From contig CM044320.1 in NCBI GenBank assembly GCA_024291935.2, positions 31,464,001 through 31,528,000 of the forward strand: a stretch of 64,000 bases of DNA, read 5' to 3'. The notes under the pieces were generated by a model, which saw only the letters and a program-made list of their open reading frames with translations, was not told the DNA's origin and ran no database searches. Below, one piece after another: positions 23,793-38,700 of this stretch. Numbering within the stretch: the stretch's first letter is position 1; every line of letters starts with the position of its first letter. Source of the DNA: Okapia johnstoni (taxonomy: Eukaryota > Chordata > Mammalia > Artiodactyla > Giraffidae). The position numbers and the translations under genes are program-made.

Positions 23793-26700
23793 AAGTCGCT
23801 TCAGTCGTGTCCGACTCTGTGCGACCCCATAGACGGCAACCCACTAGGCTCCACCATCCCTGGGATTCTCCAGGCAAGAACACTGGAGTGGGTTGCCATT
23901 TCCTTCTCTAATGCATGAAAGTGAAAAGCGAAAGTGAAGTCGCTCAGTCGTGTCCGACTCTTCGCGACCCTATAGACTGCAGCCTTCCAGGCTTCTCTGT
24001 CTATGGGATTTTCCAGGCAAGAGTACTGGAGTGGGTTGCCATTGCCTTCTCCGATTTCGTGGTCTACAGGTATTGAAATCACAGAGTCAGACTCTGTAGC
24101 AATGGAGTTACTCAAAAGAGATTTCAAATGGCTGGGTGCTATCTTCCTGTGATAAGATCAGGAAGCCTCTTTAGAGTGGACCAAAAACTCTGCAAGTCAT
24201 ACTGCAACCATACTTAGAGTTTCACCAATTGCTCTGTTCCTAGTAACTTTAGGGCACAAACTTATACTTTACTTTTACATGTTATTTCCTATATACTCAA
24301 TATTTTATTTAGAAACTACAGCTCAAGGTATATTTTCAATATATTTATAAAAGACATATTTCAATATGTAAGTCATCAGTGATTGACAGTTTTGACACAC
24401 ACTCTTATTGTCATCAAACAGATTTAACTCTTTGATATGACTTGCTATAACAGTGGCTTACCTTAATTTGTATTTGAAGTTCAGTAAATACTGTAGTCAC
24501 AGTCAGAAGTACTTTATTCACATCAAGTGGTCTTAGCTCCCATGACTGGTATGGCATATTAATATGGGCATCTTGAATTAAGGTAACAGGACAAAAAGTT
24601 TCCAGGTTGAATGTTACAAGTCTCTCTTCTGATTTGTAAGACACGTTGCTGATGCCATCAGTTTTCCAGTGTTTACCTTTATAATTAGGATTAATAAGAC
24701 ATTAGTTCCATTTTTTCCTCTGCAAAAATAAGATGAATGAAACCACCCCACTAACTTCAACATGTATAAATTGATTTTTCACACTGAGAATAGGATCACA
24801 ACAACAAACCATCTTCACTGGAGTTTCTTCCTGTCTACAGGATCAAGTCTAGATTCTTCAGCATGGTCACAAGACTTTCAGAATGAAGCTCTGACTCTCA
24901 TTTCTGGCTTCCTTCTTTGCTACTTCTCAGACTTCTTTCCAGTCACACTTTTCTTTTCTTCCCCAACAACATCATATAACTGTAAGCCTCTGCACATGCA
25001 GTTCTTTCTTCCTAGAGAACATTTCATTCCTCTTTTAGAGAACCTCTCTTCATCTTTCTTTTTAAAGAAGTTTAAAATTCTCCTATCTTGAGTATACAAT
25101 TATTTTTAGTAAATTTACCCAGTTTTGCAACCATCACCACCATTCAGTTTTAGAATATTCTTATCCTCCCGATAAGATCTCTTATGTCCATTTATAGTTA
25201 ATTTCCATTTGCATCACCAGCCCCAAGAAACTATTAATATACTTAAAGATTTGCCTTTTCTTAACTTTCATTAAACACAATCATATAATAGGTGATCTTT
25301 TGTGTCTCTTACAACTCAATAATAAAACACAACACAACTTAAAAATGGGCAAAAGATTTGAATAAACATTTCACCAAAGAAGCTACATGAAAGTATAGTA
25401 AATGCATAAAAAAAGATGCTCAACATTACCACTCATTAGGGAAATACAAATTAAAACTATGAAAAAACATTTCACACCCACTAGGGTGGCTCCAGGAGAA
25501 GGCAATGCCATCCCACTCTAGTAATCTTGTCTGGAAAATCCCATGGACGGAGTAGCCTGGTGGGCTGCAGCCCATGGGGTCGCTAAGAGTCGGATACGAC
25601 TGAGCGACTTCAGTTTCACTTTTCCCTTTCATGCACTGGGGAAGGAAATGGCAACCCAGTCCAGTATTCTTGCCTGGAGAATCCCAGGGGCAGCAGAGCC
25701 TGGTGGGCTGCTGTCTATGGGGTCGCACAGAGTTGGACACGACTGAAGTGACTTAGCAGCAGCAGCAGGGTGACTCTATTAAAAAAAATAGGTAATAACA
25801 AATTGTGGCAAGAATATGGAGAAATGGGGAACCTTGTGTTGTGGTTATAGCTCCTTTGAAAAACAACTTGGCAGTTTTTAAACAGTTGAACATCAATTTA
25901 TGCTTCAACCCAGCAATTCCACTCCTACCAATATACCCAAGAGGAATGAAGACTTATGCCCACACAGAATATACTATATCAATGGTCTCTTAGTCTCTTA
26001 AGGACCTGCTCAATATTCTATCTTAGGAGAAGCTGTCCTTAACTCCACAGATGGGACCCAGTCACTGTTCTGCTCCATAGCACTTTCATCTATCATATAG
26101 CCCCTTACTACTCCAGCCCCTTGGGTATGATATCTTTCCCTGTCTGCCTCTCCTACAACTTTGAAAATTCCTGGAAGAAGGAATTATGTCTCATTTATCT
26201 CTGTCTTTCTTATTGTTTAGCATTTTATGAAATGAATGAATCATTCTTTTCCTAGGATACCCTCTTCATTTCCACTTGGCTTTCTTGTCTTCTCACATGA
26301 AAGGCTCCACTGGCTACTTTTGACTTAAATTTTTTTTAAATTTTGGCATGTATTTATTTGAAAATTTACTGGAAAAAAGAAATAAAACACTTTTAGGCAT
26401 TAATTTTAAAGCATTCAATAAACAATAGTAGACAGGAATATATAATATTGTCCCTACACACTTAAACTCTCCTCCTATTGAGGCCATCCTCCTAATGAGA
26501 ATTATCTTGGATAATTAATAAAGTAATTCCCAACCTCAGCTGTCATTCCCATCTCTCTCTAGTTTTCATCCCCATACACCTACTTTTTTTAAAAATCTTT
26601 TTTTTAAAATTGGTGTATAGCTGCTTTACAATGTTATATTAGTTCTATTTTTGACTCTTGAATTCAATATAATAAATAATTATTTGAGAAAACTAAGTTA

Positions 26701-29700
26701 TATATAATTCCTCTTTTTGTTTTTACATTTACAAAATTATTTTAATTTTTAACCATAAAAATTGTTGTTTTGTTGTTGTTGTTTATCCGCTAAGTCATGT
26801 CTAACTTCTGGTGACCCCATGGACTATAGCCTGCCAAGCTCCTCTGTCCTTGGGGTTCTCCTGGCAAGAATATTGGAGTGGGTTGACATTTCCTTCTCCA
26901 GGGCATCTTCCTGTACCAGGGATTGAAACCCAGTCTTCTGCATTGGCAGGTGAATTCTTTACCAGTGAGTCACCAGGGAAACCAGATGGCACCCCACTCC
27001 AGTACTCTTGTCTGGAAAACCCCACGGACGGAGGAGCCTAGTAGGCTGCAGTCCATGGGGTCACTAGAAGTCGGACACAACTGAGCGACTTCACTTTCAC
27101 TTTTCACTTTCATGCATTGGAGAAGGAAATGGCAACCCACTCCAGTGTTCTTGCCTGGAGAATCCCAGGGACGGAGGAGCCTGGTGGGCTGCCGTCTATG
27201 GTGTCGCACAGAGTCGGACATGACTGAAGCGGCTTAGCAGCAGCAGCAGCAACAGCAACAGGGAAACCATGGAGTTGTAGATTACTGCCATATAATTACT
27301 GCAGTTAGAGTCAAATTTTATTTGTTATATTTCCCTGAATCATGTGGGATAACTGATCTTGTCTAATTCTAATTTTAATTTGATAAGTAAATATTTAGGA
27401 ACGTTACTGTTAAAGGAAAGGAAAAGTGAAACCTCTAAAGCAACATGAAAGGAAAATATTACCCAATGTTCATTTTGATATATTTTATGGTTTAATGTAT
27501 TGACAGAAATATACTGTTTTTAAAACATAAATTATTTCTACACTAAATATCTTGTGGTTATGTCTATATAAGCAAAAATGTGGTGTGTTGTAGCAACCAT
27601 AAAAAAAAGTACAAAATAGTCTCTAAATTCTCTGCTCTCATAACTAAAGTAATAGCTCTGTGCTTTAGTTATCTTATTATCTATGCCTGTTATCTAGTAT
27701 GCAAACCTTTTCATAAATAAATAAATGGATGTAGAATAATTCACCTACATTTAAAACAAAGCTATTCAACTTTCATCTAAGAGTCCCCAGATTTGCATAC
27801 ATTAATTCACAAGACCATGACCTTTAAAAGTTTAGCCTGCCAACCCCAAATCAGGTATTTATTAACAATTGGTGAATCATTAACTTGTATTTGTTAACAC
27901 TTCTGATTTATTGATATTTAACAATTTGAATACACAATAATTTCCCATGGTTCAATAGTTAAAAGTTACAGAGGCATATAGTGGTTGGTTTTCCTCTTTC
28001 TCAGGTTTCCCATTTGCCCACTCCCCATCCTCAGTTGTTTAGTTGCTAAGTCATGTCCAACTCTGCAAACCCATGGACTATAGCCTGCCAGGCTCCTCTA
28101 TCCATGGGATTTCCCAGGCAAGAACACTGGAGTGGGTTGCCATTTCCTTCTCCAGGGGATCTTCCCATCCTAGGGATTGAATCTGTGTCTCCTGCTTGGC
28201 AGGCAGATTCTTTACCACTGAAGCCACCTGGGAAGACCCCCATCCTCAGTACCTGGTTGTAATAAGCTTTGCAATTTATAAATCATTAACATTAAAATAA
28301 TCAAATTTTAATCACCCCAACCTGAATTATTTGGCCATTTCAAGAGAGAGTAGGCTTTTCATTTGTTTTTGATTTGCTATACTATTTGATATTTTTATTC
28401 ATTTCCTTTTAAAAACATCCCTATTCATTTCCATGAAAAGCAAACAAAGACCCTAGAATTGGCATAGAAATATGTACGATTAGAAACTCGGTTTACATTC
28501 TCCATTTCCTATTTTGATTTAAGGATTTATACCATTATACCTCTTTTCATTACATAATTATCAAAGCTGGTTAAGGCATCATTGTACCTTCAGCATCCCA
28601 CCTTGCAACCATAGGATTCTCAAAGAAGATTACATTCTCGTGAACTTCAAGCATGACCTCTATGGGTGGGAAAACATTTTCTGTTTCAAGGTCTTCTGTA
28701 GTTTCTGGAGGATATGTATATTTCTGTAATCCTTCTTTGAGTATCTTTTAAAAATGACCAAGATAATACTAAGTTAGAAGCTGACTGGTAACAGTTTATG
28801 ATGTAAATATTGCAGAATAAGCTATATATGTTAAATAAACACTGCAGTTTGGTCACATTTCACGATAGACTGACTAACAAAATGTCACAACAAAATTAAA
28901 GATAATGATTGAGGGAAAAAAAAAATCACTACATTTGAATGTAATTCAGAACCCTCCTATGGGCCGGATTCTAGGCTGACTGGGACTTAACTATTCATTT
29001 TATTTCTCCAATAATTCTAAGAGGTATATATTGAACAGGGAAGATAACTGGGACTTAAAAAAATCAATTAATGTGCCAAAGATTACAAAATGACTTCAAG
29101 AATGCACTGGAAGCCAAAAGTATTGGATTGGCCAAAAAGTTCATTTGGGTTTTCCCCTAACACCTTATAGAAAGATCTGAACAAACTTTTTTGACCAACC
29201 CAGTAGATCTATAGGACCCCAAATCCCATGTTCCAGTAACTTGGTTAGGGTGTGTGGGTGAAGACAGAAAGAAGAACAAGCAACCTTTTGAGAAGTGTGG
29301 AAATGAATGAAATTAATTAAAAATCATCATATTGCATACCTTAAATTTATGCAGTGTTATATGTCAATTACACCTTAAAAAAGCAGAGGGGTGGTGAGGG
29401 GGAGAAAGTAAATTAAGCCAAGAGTAGATGTCTGTGGGATAAAGAAGATGTGTCAATTACCAGAATTTAGCAGAGATGGATCTAGGAAAGGGAAGAAGAT
29501 TACAAATGTTACAAAACAGGAAAAAACTGGATGGGGAAAATTTCTAGAGGAAGTGTGAGATTATTTAAAAGGGACTTAGAAAATGAGGACAGTCTCTTCG
29601 TTTCAGGAGAGAAAAATAAGTGTGATGGAGAATACTCTGGGCTCAAATATAGCCCCTAGAGTAGTATCAGGATACCAGCACAAAATTCAGGAACACCTGA

Positions 29701-32700
29701 TCTTTGTATGCATCCTTGAGATTCCCAGTTCAGGTTAGACCTTCCTATGGATAAAAAGCCTCCCTCCACCAAAGGGTGTCTTTCTGGACTCCACTCTGCC
29801 CTTCAGGTATTTCTGAGATAGGGAAGGCTGATTTAAAGAGATTCTTCAAAGTGGCTCCGTGCTAAGTCGCTTCAGTTATGTCTGACTCTTTGCGACCCTA
29901 TGGACAGTAGCCCACCAGGTTCCTCTGTCCGTGGGATATCCCAGGCAAGGATACTGGAGTGGGTTGACATGCCCTTCTCCAGGGACTCTTCCTGACTCAG
30001 GGTTCAAACCTGTGTCTCCTGAGTCTCCTGCATTGATGGCAGATTCTTTATTGCTGAGCCCCTGGGGAAGCCCCTCAAAGGGGTTACAAACCAAATTATC
30101 TCTCCAGGGTCAACCTAATAACTGCATTCTCATTTATGAGAAGGGGAAAGGAACAGCAATATTATCCCTAGGAGGGTAAAAATTAGTTTAGAGGGGTCAT
30201 GAAAAAATTGTACTCTTTTAGGTATAAAACACAAATATACATACAGCACACATGTAGATATACAGTATACATGTGGTATTAATATTTTATGGGAGACAGT
30301 TAGGAAAAAGTCTACAAAGACTCCTTGGAGGGGTGATAATGAAAAAAAAAGAAAGATAAACACTACACTAATTCAAGAATGCCTGTGCATAAAGAAGTTG
30401 TGGCTTCTTCTAGGCTCCTCTGTTCATGGAGTTCTCCAGGCAAGAATACTGGAGTGGGTACCCATTCCTTTCTTCAGAGGCTCTTCCCAACCCAGGGATT
30501 GAACCCAGGTCTCCTGCACTGCAAGCAGATTCTTTACCATAACTGGGTATTATCTGGGGTGTAGGCCACTAAAAGTTAAATCAAGTCAATACAAGTGCAA
30601 ATGTTACTACTTACTGAAACAAGAGCGAGAACTCCTTGAAAAATGATAGACAACTACCATCAGTATCCTTGTTACTCAATGTGTGCTATCTGTGCATCAA
30701 TACCATTGGCATTGCCCACATCAGTGCTTTTCAAACTTTCATGTGCAGGTAATATGCAGATTCAGTGGACCTGAGGTCAAGTCCCAAATGATGCATTTCT
30801 AACAAGTTCTCAGGTGATACAGATGCTGCAGGTTCATGGACCACACTTGTATATCAAGGATACAGACCATTGGTTCTCAAACTTTGGGGTGTGTCTTGCT
30901 AAAACAGAGACTGCTGAGTCTTACCTCCACACTTTCTGATTCAGTAGGACTGAGGTGGGGGCAATGAATTTGCATTTCTAGCATATTCTCAGATGATGCC
31001 AAATGATGTTGATGCTTCTGGTTGAGGGACCACGTGCTGGGAACCACTGATTTAGACTAGAATCCACAAACTATGGTCCCTGGAAAATCCAGCACCCACT
31101 AGTTTTTATAAAATAAATTGAACTGGAACACAGCCATGTACATTCATTACCAATGGCTACTTTAATGTTACAATGGCAGAGTTGGGGAGTTGCAACAGAG
31201 CTGGTATGGCTCACAAAGCTCAAAATATTCACCACCTGGCCATTTACAGAAAAAATTTGATGACCTCTGAAAATGACTGTCATTATTAAGGCGAAATTGG
31301 CATAATATAAACAGTGTTACAGGTTTACACCTAAGTTAACATGTATGAATTCTAGTTTTAAAATCTGTATTATTTCAGATTCCTCTCCTTAAGTATCTGA
31401 TTTTGATTCATAAATTCAAGACAGCTTATAATTACATTTTCTCCATTTGTGCTTGTCTAATAGGGTTAAACAGATGTTAAATCATTTCAGATAAAGTTAA
31501 AGCATGAGAAATTGTTTTATCCATAAATTTTGATTCAAGAATCAACCTACTTCCACAATCATCCAGCCCTTCATTGGTTTACACTGTGGAGGAAGCTCCA
31601 AAATATCCAAGTGGTACACTCCACCCAGGGTTGTGAACTGGCATAAATCAACCTCGTTTTCTTCAAAGAAATAGGGCTTTTCACAAGCATTCTCTAACAG
31701 CAACTCCTGTGCTGAAATTAATCAGATTGATTGAGTTTCTAAATAGATCACAACATTTCTGTATTTTCTTAGTAGGGAAATGAAAGCATTCTAATACTGG
31801 TAAAGAAAATTTTTATTTAGCAACTACACATTTTCAGAATGTGGTTAATTCAAAATCATTCACTTGAAAGTGGGAATAGGCATGCATAATGTTAGGGTGC
31901 AGGGGAGGGCTCCATTTATATTTGTCATGGGTAAATTATCTCATAAGGATTACAGAAAAGTTATAATGATATAAACCTAGTTGACTGTTGACACAAAAGT
32001 GCGTTGGAAAAAGTGAAGTGGACAAGAAGTCCGTTATAAAAACCATGCTAAGAACTGTATAAAAAATACATTCATAAGGAGTTTCTGGGAAAGAAGCAAA
32101 ATGATAAAGTTAATGAAAAAGATTACATAAATCTCAAACTAGAAGTTCTGCAAATTAGACATCACTATCATCTTGACATTTTAAAACTGTGTCTAATTGT
32201 TATTTGCCAGGATAAGACTAAATACAAAAGTGTGAAGAAAGTTCTAACTTTGTATGTGTGCTTATGAATGTTCAAGGCAACATTGCTTGTAATAACAAAA
32301 AATTTAGAAATAACCTTATTTAAGTCCTTATTAATAGATGATAATGTCCCATGGCATTACACAGATACTTTAAAAAGTAAGGTTACCAACGTGTTCTGAC
32401 TTAGAATAATGTTGAATATTACTCATTTAAGTAGAATATATATTGTGTTTTATGTGTGTATGTACAATAACAAATATTTTTAGGTGAAAAAAAAGTAACT
32501 TTCAATAAGAATATTCATATAATATGACCTGATGGTTTTATTTAAAATCAAAAAGAGAGAGAGACAGAATACAACAAATTCAAAATCATTGCTAACACTA
32601 GTTATCTCAGAAGAGAGATAAGGAAGAATTTTCACTTTAAATATATTTCTGCAATATCTGAGTTGATTTTCTAATATCCTTGCATTTGTTTTGCAAGTGG

Positions 32701-35700
32701 AAAATCCCAGTCAAGTTAAATTCTAAAAATGTGACTTAGAAGAATACCTGCTGAAACTGTTTCACTTAATAACTTCATCTCCATTTCATGTTTTGTGGTT
32801 TCAGATTCTTCCTGGACAGGACACTACAGAGAACACAAGGACAGAGCGGGGTGACTGTCAATGTCTGCCACAGCCCTGATTCACCCTCTTCCTGTTCTAG
32901 CTCCCACTAGGTTTCTGCTACCTTAATTCCAGGACCCCAGTGGACACTTGCTCTGGTCTAAAACTGGACTCAAAAATAATACTTTAAAAATTAATTTAAA
33001 TGAGAGCATATCTCCACAAAACCTCACAAGGCCAGGAGCTAGTTGCTCAGATTCTCCGTGGAAAACTCCCAAGCATAAAACAGGGGGACTAGGAAGCCAT
33101 GCAAGCTATACAAATATTATTTATATTGGCATTTTGGCTTTCGTCAAGTTTTTGATTTTGCTTGATTTTGGCAATAAACTCTCTGAGTAATTCCAAAGCC
33201 TGTTTTTGGGTAAGCCTCTCAAGAAAATTAAAGATGCCATGCCCTAAGTAATGTAGAAGATATTATTATATCCTGGTATAAGAAAACAGAATACTATTGT
33301 ACAAACAGAGGACAGAGGAATTTAAATATGCCATGGGGCACAGCAGTAAAGAATTTGCCAGCCAATTCAGGAGATGTGGGTTTGATCCCTGGGTCAGGAA
33401 ATGGCAACCCACTCCAATATTCCTGCTGGAAAATTCAATGGACAGAGGATCCTGGCAGGCTACAGTCCATGGGGTCGCAAAGAATCAGACATGACTGAGT
33501 GACTGAGCACACACGCACGCCATTAACTTACCTTTGTGAACTGAAGCAAGTCATTTAACCATTACGAGCCACAAAGGCCTGATCTAACAACTGATTTGGT
33601 ATGCATCTGTGCACTAGACATATAATACCTCTTGTAAACCACCCTAAGCTATTATTTTCATTTTACAAAAAGGGAACTGAAGCTTACGGAGATAACTGGT
33701 CTAAAGGTCCAATAAAATAATAAAAGTAAAGAATGTTGTATACTGTAAACTACTAGATAAATGCAGTGCTACCATAAAACTTTAGCATGTGTGTGCTAAT
33801 ATTTGCAAATAGGAAGGATTATATCCAGAAAAATTCATTTGCCCTTAAACATCACCTGTCCTTTTGTATAGCAACCGAAGAACCTTATATCAGAATCCTA
33901 GTCAGAATTTTAACATCAGTTAATCCCACCATGCTGCTCATCCTCATCTACCATACAAAGCCAAGTCCTTCTTAGTAAGTTATCTTTTCTCTTACTCTCA
34001 TCACTATGTTTCCCTGTATCTTCCTCTTGGCCAGTTTTAATACTATGCATTCTCTGCCAACCTTTTCATCAAGCCTCTGACACTTCTCACTTATTAACTC
34101 ATTCATTCAATGAAGCTTTACTGAGTGCCTGAATTGTACAGGCATCACTAGATACTAGGAATAAACAAGAAAGAAAAAGCCAAGGTCCTTGCTTAAGGAG
34201 CTGCCAGTCTGTTAGGGAAGCAGGTAAACAAAGTGGGTGCTATAGTGCAGGAAGGGGTCCACAAGAGAAATGCAAAGGAAGAGTGGTTAATTCTGTGGGA
34301 AAACAGTCTGTGGGTGGTAAAAATAGAAAACACTACACGAAGGTTGTAGAGTCTGAATTAAATCTTGAAAGATAATTAGGTCTTCTCAAAAAAGGTGGGA
34401 GAGAATTCCAAGTGTGAGTGAAGGCGGAAAGGTATGAAGCAAAACAGAGGGTTCCAAACACCCCCAAGTGGTCAGGTATGGTTGGAATGAGACAGGCTAG
34501 GAGGGTAAAGATTTGAAGCTGGAGAGAGGCAAGGTCCAACTTGTGGAGAGCATTGGATGCCACTCTAAAGATCAGATTTTCTTCTATGGGTAGAAGAGAG
34601 CCCCCAAAAGACTTACTAGGAAAGTAACATGAAGAAATGCATTTGGAAAGGGTTTTTTGGTGGCAAGATGATGACGTATCGCTTAGTAAAGAGTAGGGAA
34701 CCCAGGGACTTTCTTGTTGGTCCAGTGGTTGAGAGTCTGTCTTGCATTGCAGAAAACCCAGGTTTGACCCCTGGTCAGGGAACTAGGATCTCATATGATG
34801 CAGAGAAACTAAGCCCATGTGCTGTGGCTACTGAGACTGTGTGCTCTGGATCCCGTGCCACAACTAGAGGGTCCGAGCACCACAACAAAAGATCCCACAT
34901 AACGCAACTAAGACCTGATACAGCTAAATAAGTCAATAAAATAAAACAAACAAATAAACAAATATTCACAATAGGAAGTCCAAGGTAAGAGGATCAGGGC
35001 ACAAGTCAAGATAGATGCAATCAGGGTCATTAGAAGGAGCTTACATGAGAGATGATGAGGAAGTAAATCAACATAGCTTGGATAGAAAATGGATATAGAA
35101 GACTGATTTTCACATGCTTGGCTTAGGTAATAAGATAGATGGTGGTAACAATTATCAAGAAAAGGAAGAATTGGTTTGAGGGGGAAAAAGTACTAAATCT
35201 GATTGTGGATATGTTGAATTTGAGATGCCCATGGGACATCTAGGTGGCCTTTGATATTCTCTACCATTAAAAAGCCAGCTGCATTCCTTTCTTACAGGAA
35301 GAATTTTCTCTAACAACAGTATCAAAAGATATCAAACCAACAAGGGAGTCAGGCTTTCCAATTCACAGTTTCAAACATTTGAGAATTCTTCAGCATGTAG
35401 ATCAGACTGGTTTTCTACGTTGCAGGGAGACCAAAGAATTTAGACCTTCTCAACAGAACCTTGATAACCACAGTATTTCAGTATGCAACAACAGGAATTT
35501 ATCCACATCTCTATCATCACAGAATAGAATAATCTTGTATTTAGCTCAAAATATTGCCCTATAATTCACAATTTTTATAATTTTATGTTATTCTTTAGCT
35601 TAATTGACTCTTTTTTGAAGCCAGACTTCTAGAGAATGGAAGCAATGGGTCAATTTACTCTCTGGTGCAAGCTCCTTAATCTTGATAACTATTCTAGAAT

Positions 35701-38700
35701 GTTTTCCTGTCATCACAGCTAGAACATACTCCTGCACAAAAAGTAAACTTCAAACCACATTTATTGATCCTATAACCCTTCAGCGTTTTACACATTCTAA
35801 AGCTCCTTCTGTTTCTTGGCAATGAAGCTGGAAACAATGCTTCTTTCTTCATATTATCATCATGTTTATATCTGCTAAAGAAAAGTACTCTTTCAACATA
35901 ACTGTTTCAGAAAATTTTCCACATACTTTTTTCTTATAGCTAACTTTAAATACGTAGTGTTTTGTCAAGTCTCAACAATTACCAAAGTGGAGTTTTTCTT
36001 TGAATTACACTAAATTTATAATAAATCTATTTTAAAAATAACATTTTAAAAACTGCATGGAAATGTGGACAGAATATGAAGCAGAGAAGGTAGTTAAAGT
36101 ATAACTTTTCAATAACATCTTGGTTCAACTGGTTTATGAATTGGCTTCTAACATGGAAGAACTTCATAGAACACTGGCAAAGTATTTTTCATTGCAACTT
36201 GATTAATGTGCAGTTACTATAATGTGGAAATTATTTTAATATGTATGTAACTTAAATTTGATATAAAAACATAACTTGGATCATAAATAAGATCATCAAA
36301 GCTGACGAGAAATTCCAGAAATAGATCTCAGGAGCTACTTGGGAATGTAGCATATGGCATTTCAGATCAATAGGAAAAACCTAGGTTTATATGGTAAGTG
36401 TTTTGAGAGAGCTCACTAAGATTTGAAATAAAATAAATTTAGATTCTCCCCTACTTTACACATTTAGAAAAGGCAGAGGAACCAGAGATCAAATTGCCAA
36501 CATCTGTTGGATCACAGAAAAAGCAAGAGAATTCCAGAGAAACATCTACTGCTGCTTTATTGATTACGCCAAAGCCTTTGACTGCGTAGATCACAACAGA
36601 CTGTTGGCATCACCAGCTCTATGGACATGAGTTTGAACAAGCTCAGGGAGTTGGTGATGGACAGGGAAGCCTGGCGTGCTACAGCCCATGGGGTCACAAA
36701 GAGTCAGACACAACTGAGTGACTAAACTGAACTGAAATACTTTACACTAAACTCCAGATAGATAAAATATCTAAATGTGAAAACATAACTAAACCAATCA
36801 AAAGCCACAAAAATATGAAAATATATGAAGAGAACAAAGGAGATTTGATATCAACAATTATCAGAGAAAGAAATCTTGATATTGTTGCTGTTGTCCATTG
36901 AGTGGTAATGCCATCCAGCCATCTCATCCTCTGTTGTCCCCTTCTCCTCCTGCCTTCAATCTTTCCCAGAATCGGAGTCTTTTCTTATGAGTTGGTTCTT
37001 TATATCATGTGGCCAAAGTATTGGAACTTCAGTTTCAACATCAGTCCTTTCAATGAATATTCAGGGTTGATTTCCTTTAGGATCAACTGTTTTCATCTTC
37101 TTACTGTCCAAGGGACTCTCAAGAGTATTCTCCAATACCACAATTCAGAAGCTTGTGATACTGGACATCTGCAAAATGTCAGTACTAGATACCGTATATG
37201 TTTGATAGAATGTCTTGAATTTTCTTTCCCATCAAAAGAAATTCAATTTTTTCATCATCAAAACGTAATTTACAGTTTCAGAATAAACTGTTGGAACTGA
37301 CTCTTGATAAAGAATTGGAGATGAATTTTGAAAATACAATATCATATGGTTCATTTTGGATAAAAGATAAGAATGGTTATCCTGAGTGTGCTGAAGTCTC
37401 ATTCACTCCTGTGGCTTTAATACCACCTATAAGCTGGTGGTTCCCAAACCTATGCTAGTGATGCTCTTCAGGCCACATACACTTAGTTGCTCAGTCCTGG
37501 AAGTCTACACACACACATATGGTAAGCAGATCCAACTTTTTCTTTAGAACCCCAGGTTCACATTTGCCTACTTGATATTTCCGCTTGTGTGTCCTAAACT
37601 TCCCATGCCCCTCCAAAAATCCTCTGGTTTCATTGTTACTCTCAACCAACTCAGACCATTCCTGTCCATCTCAGTAAACTGTCTAGTTTCCCCAAATTGA
37701 AATTCAGCAGGATTGTTTATCTTACCTCCAACACATTTCCCAAACATATCCACCTTTCCACGTCCCTTACCACCACCTTTGTCCAGGCCACCACGATCTC
37801 TCATGCTTCTTGTACTATTGAACTTGATACCATGTTTCTAGGGCTTTCCAGGTGGCGCAGTTGGTAAGAGTTTGTCACTCAGTCATGTCCAACTCCTTGC
37901 GACCCCATAGACTATAGCCCGCCAAGACTGCCAGGCTCCACTGTCCATGGAATTTTCCAGGCAAGAATACTGGAGTGGGTTGCCATTTTCTTCTCCAGGA
38001 GATCCTCCCAATCCAGGGATTGAACCTGTATCTCTTGAATCTCCTGCATTGCAGTGGATTCTTTACCACTGCCAGCCTTCCTTGGTGACTCAGATGGTAA
38101 AGAATCTGCCTGCTAGGCAGGAGGCACTACAGTCCTTGGGGTCACAAAGAGTCGGACAGGACTGAGACTGTACACACACACATACCATGCTTCCACTTTA
38201 GGCCCTCACAATTTGTTCTCTGCACAGTCGTCAGAATAACCTCTCTAAGTCATGAACCATGCCACTCTCCTACTTAAATAGCCCTCTAATGGCATCTCGT
38301 TGAATCTACAGTAAAATCTTAACTTCTCCCTCTGGCCTGCAAAGCCCTGCTTCACCTGGCTCTGCTTTCCTCTCTGACATCATCACATACTGCTTTCTTC
38401 CTTGTTCACTCTACGTCAGTCCACTGGCCTTCTTCCTGGTCCTCACTTCTGTCTGATGACCTCTGTCATTATATAGCTGATTCCCTCTGGTCATTTGGGT
38501 CTCAGCTTAAATAAGAACTAATCACACAAGCCATCTGTAACTATTCAGTCTAGCTACCACCAGTCACTCCTACCATACCATCCTGTTTAATTCTGCATAT
38601 GCCATTATTAATATTAGCTATCTCCAGTTTTTTCTGACTTGTTGGTTTCTCCTGACTTGCAAGTATTATAAATCATGAGAGTAGGAATCTCATTTGTCCT

